33,807 bases of DNA from Streptomyces atriruber (GTDB lineage Bacteria; Actinomycetota; Actinomycetes; Streptomycetales; Streptomycetaceae). Numbering within the stretch: the first letter of the stretch is position 1; the number at the start of each line of letters is the position of its first letter. The DNA lies in NCBI RefSeq assembly GCF_001418325.1, contig NZ_LIPN01000143.1, positions 1 to 33,807 of the forward strand, read 5' to 3'. Shown piece by piece: positions 28,752 through 33,807 of the stretch. The notes under the pieces were generated by a model. The model was not told the DNA's origin. It was given only the letters and a program-made list of their open reading frames with translations, and did no database searches. Both the position numbers and the translations under genes were made by a program.

Positions 28752-30227
28752 CTACCGCCCGAGAACCATCCCGTACTCCCGCGCCCCCGCGAGCCCCAGC
28801 TTCCCCGGCGTCACGGACGTGACGTCCGGTCGCGGACCGTCCTTCGGGGTCGCGGCGTACCAGACGCCGCCCTGCTGGCCGTCCTCGCCGGGCGCGCCCA
28901 CCGCGACGTCCGGGTAGGAGTCGCCGTTGTAGTCGCCGGTCGCGACGGCCGCGCCGAGGTGGTCGTCCGCCTCCGCCGTGCCCGCGACGCCCGCGGAGTT
29001 CTGGCTGAACGCCGGGCCCGTGAGGGGCTTGCCCGTGCCGCCCGAGGCGAGGACCCAGTAGGTGCCCGCGTTCTGCACGGTGCCGACGGCCTCCGCGTCG
29101 GCGCCGACGACCAGCTCGTCGATGCCGTCCCGGTCGAGGTTGCCGACCGCGAGCTGCGCGCCGAAGTTGTCGTCCGCCTCGGCGGTACCGCCGACCTCCG
29201 GGGACGCCTGGGTGGTGCAGGACTTGCCGCCGTCGCCGAGCGCGCCGCCCTTCTTGCCGTGGACGGTGAGGATCGCGCCGCCGAGCCGGTCGGCGCAGTT
29301 GGTCTCCTCGGTCTCCGGGTTGGGCCGTACGTTGCCGACGGCGAGGTCGGTCGTGCCGTCGCCGTCGAAGTCGCCCGCGGCGAGCGCGGTGTCCGTGCGG
29401 TCGGAGGTGTGCCACGTCTCCTTCCACTCGCCCGTCGCCCGGCTCAGCACGGTCGTACCGCTGATCTCCATGCCGTTGTACGAGACGGCGAGGTCGTCCT
29501 GGCCGTCGCCGTCGAAGTCACCGTCGGCCAGCGCGGTGGGCCCGCCGAAGTGCCAGCCGGTGACCCGGGAGACCTTGGCGGGCGAGCCCGCGGTGAACGG
29601 TCCCGGCCGCGTGACGACCGAACTGGACTCGTCGAAGTGGGAGTTGAAGGCGATGTCCTTGTCGCCGTCCTTGTCGAAGTCGCCGGTGGAGAGCAGCGCG
29701 CCGTACCGGGCGCTGTCGATGCCGCCGTTCGCGGCGGTGAAGCCACCCTTGAAGCCGCCCGCACCGCCCCAGACGACCGCGACGGTTCCGGCGCTCAGGC
29801 CGACGGAGGTGTCCTCCTCGGGCGCGCCGACGATCAGGTCGCTGTAGCCGTCGCCGTTCATGTCGTCGGAGGCGACGGCGAAACCGAACGCGTCGCCCGC
29901 CTCGGCGGTGCCCGGCACCCCGGCCGTGGCCTGGCTGACCGTGGTCGACCCGTGCTTGCCGAGGCCCGACGCGCCGCCCCAGACGACGTTGACGTATCCG
30001 GCCTTGGCCTTGCCGTCGACGGTTGCGCTCGGCACGCCGACCGCGAGGTCCGCGTAGCCGTCGCCGTTGTAGTCGCCGCGGATCTTCGAGGGGGCGTCGG
30101 CGCGCTCGGGGGCGGCCGCGGAGGCGCCGGTCGCGGTCAGGCCGGTGACGCCGAGGGCGGTGGCGGCGCAGAGCGCGCCCGCCGCGAGGAGCTGGTTGCG
30201 GGTGTTCTTGCGGGCGTACGTGGGCAT
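28752..30227 (-). CDS. Secreted seven-bladed FG-GAP protein (3)
   Basis: The protein is 491 aa. The signal peptide is RNQLLAAGALCAATALGVTG with cleavage near GASA-AAPE. The seven blades are DYNGDGYADLAVG, DMNGDGYSDLIVG, DFDKDGDKDIAFN, DFDGDGQDDLAVS, DFDGDGTTDLAVG, NLDRDGIDELVVG and DYNGDSYPDVAVG. Two Cys (ETNCADR, KSCTTQ) could form a disulfide. It is predicted to be an extracellular calcium-binding beta-propeller with no recognised catalytic domain. ATG 30227 is preceded by TGGAGACCCCTCC. A single long open frame exists on the opposite strand across this and neighbouring genes, but that is a codon-bias shadow. Confidence 0.9.
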   Translation of the reverse strand: MPTYARKNTRNQLLAAGALCAATALGVTGLTATGASAAAPERADAPSKIRGDYNGDGYADLAVGVPSATVDGKAKAGYVNVVWGGASGLGKHGSTTVSQATAGVPGTAEAGDAFGFAVASDDMNGDGYSDLIVGAPEEDTSVGLSAGTVAVVWGGAGGFKGGFTAANGGIDSARYGALLSTGDFDKDGDKDIAFNSHFDESSSVVTRPGPFTAGSPAKVSRVTGWHFGGPTALADGDFDGDGQDDLAVSYNGMEISGTTVLSRATGEWKETWHTSDRTDTALAAGDFDGDGTTDLAVGNVRPNPETEETNCADRLGGAILTVHGKKGGALGDGGKSCTTQASPEVGGTAEADDNFGAQLAVGNLDRDGIDELVVGADAEAVGTVQNAGTYWVLASGGTGKPLTGPAFSQNSAGVAGTAEADDHLGAAVATGDYNGDSYPDVAVGAPGEDGQQGGVWYAATPKDGPRPDVTSVTPGKLGLAGAREYGMVLGR

Positions 30228-30289
30228 GGAGGGGTCTCCAACGTGTGTGAGTGCTGGGTGAGTTGCTGTGGAGAGGGCCGGAGGGCAGG

Positions 30290-31684
30290 TCAGCGCAGCG
30301 TGCGCCCGAAGCCCGCCCCCGTGCCGCCGACCCCGAAGTCCGTGCCGTTGAACGAGGCCGCGTAGGACGTGGTCAGCCCCGTCGACGTGCCGCGCAGGAC
30401 CCACACGGCGCCGACGTCCCGCGTCGTGCCGATGTCCTCGCCGGTCGCGCCGGTGGCCAGGTCGGCCTTGCCGTTCTTGTTGATGTCCTTGAGGCGTACG
30501 GACGTGCCGAAGTGGTCGCCCTCCTCGGCGACGCCGGGCACGCCCGCGGTCTCCTGGTGCCAGGCCCGGCCCGAAGTGAAGGCGCCGCGCACCGACTTGA
30601 GCAGGGTGACGCTGCCGGTGCCGGACACGCCGTCGACCGTCTCGCCGGGCGCGCCCACCGCGAGGTCCGCGAGGCCGTCGCCGGTGACGTCGCCCGCGGA
30701 GACGGCCGCGCCGAAGCCGTCGCCGGCCTCGTCGGCGCCGGGTACGCCCGCGCTGTCCTGGGTGTGGGTCACCGGGGCGCCGAACTTGCCGTCGCCGCCG
30801 CGCCGCACGGTGACGGAGCCGCCCTTGCCGCCCGCCGCGTCGCGGGAGTTGCCGGTGATCAGGTCGTCGTAGCCGTCGCCGTCGACGTCGCCCGCGGTGG
30901 CCGCGTCGCGCGTCGCCGTCGGGTCGTCGCCCTCGCCGAGGACCTCCGCCCGGTAGCCGTAGTCGCCGACGCCGCCGTTCATGTGCGCGGTCCAGGCGCC
31001 GCCGTCCGCGCGCTCGCCGTACAGGACGAAGCCGACGCCGTCCTTGTACTTGAAGTTGCCGGAGATCATGCCGTCCAGGCGGACGCCTTCGGGCAGGAAG
31101 TCGACCTCCAGGCCGTACACGTGCCCGTTCTCGCCCGCGCCGGAGTAGAAGTACCAGTTGTCGCCGCTGATGACGGCCAGCTGGGGCGAGCCGTCGTAGT
31201 CCAGGTCGGTCCAGACGGCGGCCTCGCCGAAGCGGCCCGAGGTGTCGGCCGGGGAGTTCAGGGCGCGGCCGCCGGAGGTGAAGGCCCGCTTGCCGCCGTA
31301 GACGATGGAGACGGAGCCGGACGGCTTGCCCGTCACCTTCTCGCCGGGGGCGCCGACGATCAGGTCGGCGAAGCCGTCGCCGTTCACGTCGCCGCTGATC
31401 ACGCTCTCGCCGAACTCGTCCTCCGGCTCGGTGACACCGGGCACCCCGGAGGTCTCCTGGGTGACGGTGACGGACCGGCTCCCCGGGACACCGCTCGCCG
31501 AACCGAAGGTCACCGTCACGGAGTTGGAGTCGGGCGAGCCGATCGCGAGGTCGCGGTAGCCGTCCCCGTTGAAGTCGTCCTTCAGGGCGGCGGCGGCGCT
31601 CGCCGTACCGGCCAGGGGCAGGGTGAGCCCCGCGGCCGCGAGGGCCGCGACGGTGGCGGTGACGGCCAGGTTTCTTACGCGCAC
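30290..31684 (-). CDS. Secreted seven-bladed FG-GAP protein (4)
   Basis: The protein is 464 aa. GTG 31684, preceded by GGGAG, gives the signal peptide VRVRNLAVTATVAALAAAGL with cleavage near TASA-AAA. Six clear blades (DFNGDGYRDLAIG, DVNGDGFADLIVG, DLDYDGSPQLAVI, DVDGDGYDDLITG, DVTGDGLADLAVG, DINKNGKADLATG) and one degenerate blade (SGNFKYKDGVGFVLYG, about residues 215-230, without the Asp loop) keep the seven-fold pattern. It is probably a secreted propeller. It lies 62 bp upstream of gene 3 on the same strand and may share a transcript with it. Confidence 0.9.
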   Translation of the reverse strand: MRVRNLAVTATVAALAAAGLTLPLAGTASAAAALKDDFNGDGYRDLAIGSPDSNSVTVTFGSASGVPGSRSVTVTQETSGVPGVTEPEDEFGESVISGDVNGDGFADLIVGAPGEKVTGKPSGSVSIVYGGKRAFTSGGRALNSPADTSGRFGEAAVWTDLDYDGSPQLAVISGDNWYFYSGAGENGHVYGLEVDFLPEGVRLDGMISGNFKYKDGVGFVLYGERADGGAWTAHMNGGVGDYGYRAEVLGEGDDPTATRDAATAGDVDGDGYDDLITGNSRDAAGGKGGSVTVRRGGDGKFGAPVTHTQDSAGVPGADEAGDGFGAAVSAGDVTGDGLADLAVGAPGETVDGVSGTGSVTLLKSVRGAFTSGRAWHQETAGVPGVAEEGDHFGTSVRLKDINKNGKADLATGATGEDIGTTRDVGAVWVLRGTSTGLTTSYAASFNGTDFGVGGTGAGFGRTLR

Positions 31685-31865
31685 GTGGGTCTCCCGGAGG
31701 TGGGGGGGCGGAGCGCAGAGCGGAGGCAACTGCGGGGTACTGCTTCCGGGGGGTGTGACACGTGAGGTGTACGAAGGGTTGTGCGACGGGAGAGGTGTGG
31801 TGTCCGCCAGGTGTACGGCAGTTGGAGGTACGTACGACGGTGACCGTCAGGCCCTCACCCGTCCC

Positions 31866-33245
31866 TCACCCGTCGCCCAGGGACAGGAAGTCCTGCGTGG
31901 AGAACGTGATCCGCGGCTTGCGCGCCACGAGGTCCCCCTTGCGGCCCGGGTACACGGCCACGATGTCCTGACTGTCCCCCCGGTATGTACGAACGACCAG
32001 GTCGGCCCGCTTGTCACCGTCGAAGTCCGCGACCTCGAGGACTTGGGTCGTGCCCTTCTTCAGCGGCTGGACGAGCGCGGAGGCGTTGGGCGCCAGGTCC
32101 GACGTACGGCCGCGGAAGACCCGTACGTCCCACGCATCGCCCCCGGACCCGCTGCCCGCGCCGCTGACCACCAGCTCGCTCAGGCCGTCCCCGTCGAGGT
32201 CACCCGTGTCGACGGCCACGTTCCTTGCCTCCAGGGAGCCGCGCAGGGTGCCCGGCACGTCGTAGCGCAGGGCGATGCCCTTCGGTGACGCGATGGCCGC
32301 GTCCATGCCCTTGCCCTCGCCGAAGCGGCCGAAGGCGATGTCCTTGCCCGCGGGGAAGAGGGCGCCGGTCTCGTCGGGACCCTGCGGGCCGCCCAGGACG
32401 AGGGCGCCGGTGGCGGCGCCGGTCGCGTTCGCGGCCTTGCGCACGAGCACGTCGTCGTAGCCGTCGCCGTCGACGTCCGTGGCGCGGCCGGTCACCAGGC
32501 TGTTGCCGGGCGCGGTGACGGGCTTGCCCGCCGCGCGCGGGGCACCGCTGCGCGTGAACGGGCCGCGCAGGAAGGTGAGCCGGGCGCCGCTCGCGTGCAG
32601 TACGAGGTCGTTCGCGCCGTCCCCGTCGAAGTCGCCGCAGACCGGCTGGTCCGGCCAGTCATTGCCGAAACGTGCCTGCGCGGGCACCTTCAGCTTCACG
32701 GCCTTGCCGGTGAGCCCCTTCGGCGAGCCGAAGAGGATCTGCAGCGGCACGGGGGGCTGCCCCTGCCCGTCGTACGGCGGATCCGTCGACACGAGCAGAT
32801 CGCTGAAGCCGTCCTCGTCGAGATCGCAGGAGGCCTCGGAGTCGAAGGCGGCCGGCAGCCGACCCTTCGTACGCGCACCGTTGGCGTGGGCGCTCACCAG
32901 TTGCCGCGCGCCGGGCACGAGTCCGCCCCTGCCTCCGTAGACGATGCCTATGCCCGCGTCGTCGCCGTGGTCGGGGTGCACGAGGTCGTCGAGTACGAGG
33001 TCACGGGCACCGTCACCGTTGAAGTCGTCCTCGACCTTGCTGCCCTGGCCTCGTGGGACGGGCTGCTGGGCCGCGCCCTTGCCCGTCATGCTCACGGGCT
33101 TGTGCGAGGCGTCACCGGACCCGGCGCCGCCGTCGTGGCCGCCGCAGCCCGAGAGGAGCAGCGCGCAGCTCACGGCGGTGGCCACCCCGGCGGACCCGCC
33201 GCGCCACATGCCGCGTCTCGCGCCCCGTACCCCGGCACTCCGCAT
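31866..33245 (-). CDS. FG-GAP lipoprotein (5)
   Basis: The protein is 459 aa. The N-terminus has Arg residues, then the hydrophobic AGVATAVSCALLLSGCGGHD with lipobox LLSGC (Cys34), so it is predicted to be membrane-anchored on the outer face, unlike its four secreted neighbours. Blades are DFNGDGARDLVLD, DLDEDGFSDLLVS, DFDGDGANDLVLH, DVDGDGYDDVLVR, a degenerate one near RFGEGKGMDAAIA, DLDGDGLSELVVS and DFDGDKRADLVVR, again seven. ATG 33245 follows GGTGAGGGG. It is the first gene of the array. It might be the anchor or receptor partner of the secreted propellers; that is inference. Confidence 0.9.
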   Translation of the reverse strand: MRSAGVRGARRGMWRGGSAGVATAVSCALLLSGCGGHDGGAGSGDASHKPVSMTGKGAAQQPVPRGQGSKVEDDFNGDGARDLVLDDLVHPDHGDDAGIGIVYGGRGGLVPGARQLVSAHANGARTKGRLPAAFDSEASCDLDEDGFSDLLVSTDPPYDGQGQPPVPLQILFGSPKGLTGKAVKLKVPAQARFGNDWPDQPVCGDFDGDGANDLVLHASGARLTFLRGPFTRSGAPRAAGKPVTAPGNSLVTGRATDVDGDGYDDVLVRKAANATGAATGALVLGGPQGPDETGALFPAGKDIAFGRFGEGKGMDAAIASPKGIALRYDVPGTLRGSLEARNVAVDTGDLDGDGLSELVVSGAGSGSGGDAWDVRVFRGRTSDLAPNASALVQPLKKGTTQVLEVADFDGDKRADLVVRTYRGDSQDIVAVYPGRKGDLVARKPRITFSTQDFLSLGDG

Positions 33246-33464
33246 TGCCCCTCACCCACCCCGAACGCCACAGTCGACAACAACCAGCCCATGATGCTCC
33301 CGCTCCCCTCGCAGGAGGAGCCCGAGACGGTCCCGTTTCCATCACACCGGGGCCGGAGGCTCTCTTCCGGCGCGTGGTGGGGGTGGGCGGTGACTTCGGT
33401 GGGGCGGTGTCTTTGATGGTTGCCGGGGCCGCCCGGGGTTTTGCGGAGTGTGGCGGTTCCGGGC

Positions 33465-33533
33465 CGGGAGTAAAGGGCGCGACTTTGTCGCGTCGGCTGC
33501 GCCGATTCCGCTGCGCTCCACCCTTGACTCCCG
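33465..33533. repeat. Streptomyces intergenic inverted repeat
   Basis: Arms CGGGAGTAAAGGG (33465-33477) and CCCTTGACTCCCG (33521-33533) pair with one mismatch around a GC-rich middle (CGCGACTTTGTCGCG). This looks like a dispersed Streptomyces element, upstream of the FG-GAP array. The rest of 33246-33602 shows no gene. Confidence 0.7.
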
Positions 33534-33602
33534 TCCCTCCACCGCACGTTGACCTTGACCCGGACGGCCAGGGGTAGGGGCTGCGGGGTCCGCTGCTCGG
33601 GT

Positions 33603-33807
33603 CATCACCTCTCGCTGCCGGGTGCGGACCGGCCCATCGTGGGTGCCCGTCACGGTAGCGGCCCGGTCGGTCCGGCGGCCTCGCTGGCCGGGCCATCACC
33701 TTGCGCTGCCGGGTGCGGTCCGGTCCATCGTGGGCGGGCGTCACGGTCGGGGCTCGGCCGGTGGTGCGGCCTGCCTGGCGGGGTCATCGCCTTGCGCTGC
33801 CGGGTGC
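33603..33807. repeat. 91-bp imperfect tandem repeat, window end
   Basis: The block beginning CATCACC at 33603 recurs at 33694, and as CATCGCC at 33785, with a constant period of 91 bp. Each has GCTGCCGGGTGCGG, TCCATCGTGGG-like and CGTCACGGT-like words. At least two full copies and a partial third are present, and the array runs off the window. Short open frames inside it are not supported as genes. Confidence 0.85.

Noticed and set aside
26700..30365. A 1221-codon open frame on the plus strand across the FG-GAP array, and a similar 504-codon one at 30251-31765
   Set aside because: They are antisense shadows of the minus-strand FG-GAP genes. Composition is Val/Ala/Arg/Gly/Asp-rich without domains, and the opposite strand has signal peptides, ribosome binding sites and Asp-loop repeats.

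Overview
The window is Streptomyces-type chromosomal DNA. It is very GC-rich, has GTG/TTG starts and rare TTA codons, and carries typical Streptomyces families: KorSA/Pif/Spd transfer proteins, a Cys-rich CadI/ArsI enzyme, DUF6058, secreted FG-GAP proteins and abundant Streptomyces intergenic repeats. All assignments come from reading the sequence and recalling protein families; no database search was run.

Positions 1-8763, left flank: an accessory patchwork. The first 19 bases resemble a sequencing-library transposon end, so this edge may be a contig end. Next come a small membrane protein and an arsenic-resistance locus (cadI/arsI-like gene divergent from arsR-acr3-arsC). Two unknown small genes, a DUF6058 gene, an IS256-family transposase remnant abutting a 5'-truncated TPR regulator, a YdcF-like gene, a WbqC fragment, an RsbW-like ATPase, a Pif-like NUDIX gene and a small membrane protein follow. 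A 56-bp near-copy of the truncated regulator lies across the 3' end of arsC, which marks a past recombination.

Positions 8764-22609: a 13.8-kb actinomycete integrative and conjugative element (AICE) of the pSAM2 type, bounded by a 45-bp direct repeat of the 3' part of tRNA-Gly(CCC). Its backbone, left to right, is a Pif-like NUDIX gene, a KorSA-like GntR repressor, an SCO3933-family gene, an FtsK/TraB translocase, four small DUF2637/Spd-like genes, rep, xis and int. Candidate KorSA operators lie before korSA, before the SCO3933-traB unit and before the spdD-rep-xis-int unit. The cargo lies between attL and pif. It is visibly AT-richer and holds a trypsin-co-occurring-domain (trypco1/CU044_2847-like) protein, an AAA+ ATPase with a C-terminal helix-turn-helix, and a cytoplasmic subtilase with an intact catalytic triad. 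This ATPase-subtilase pair resembles the IetAS antiphage type, here with a possible third component. The subtilase, the translocase and Rep all contain TTA codons, suggesting bldA-dependent, developmentally timed expression.

Positions 22566-33807, right flank: stable core chromosome with tRNA-Gly, a 52-aa zinc-ribbon protein, dcd, a purine-type phosphoribosyltransferase, a strong bidirectional terminator and a Yip1-like membrane protein. Then come five consecutive minus-strand genes for exported FG-GAP proteins, four with signal peptides and one lipoprotein. Each has seven recognisable propeller repeats. The window ends in a Streptomyces inverted repeat and a 91-bp tandem repeat.
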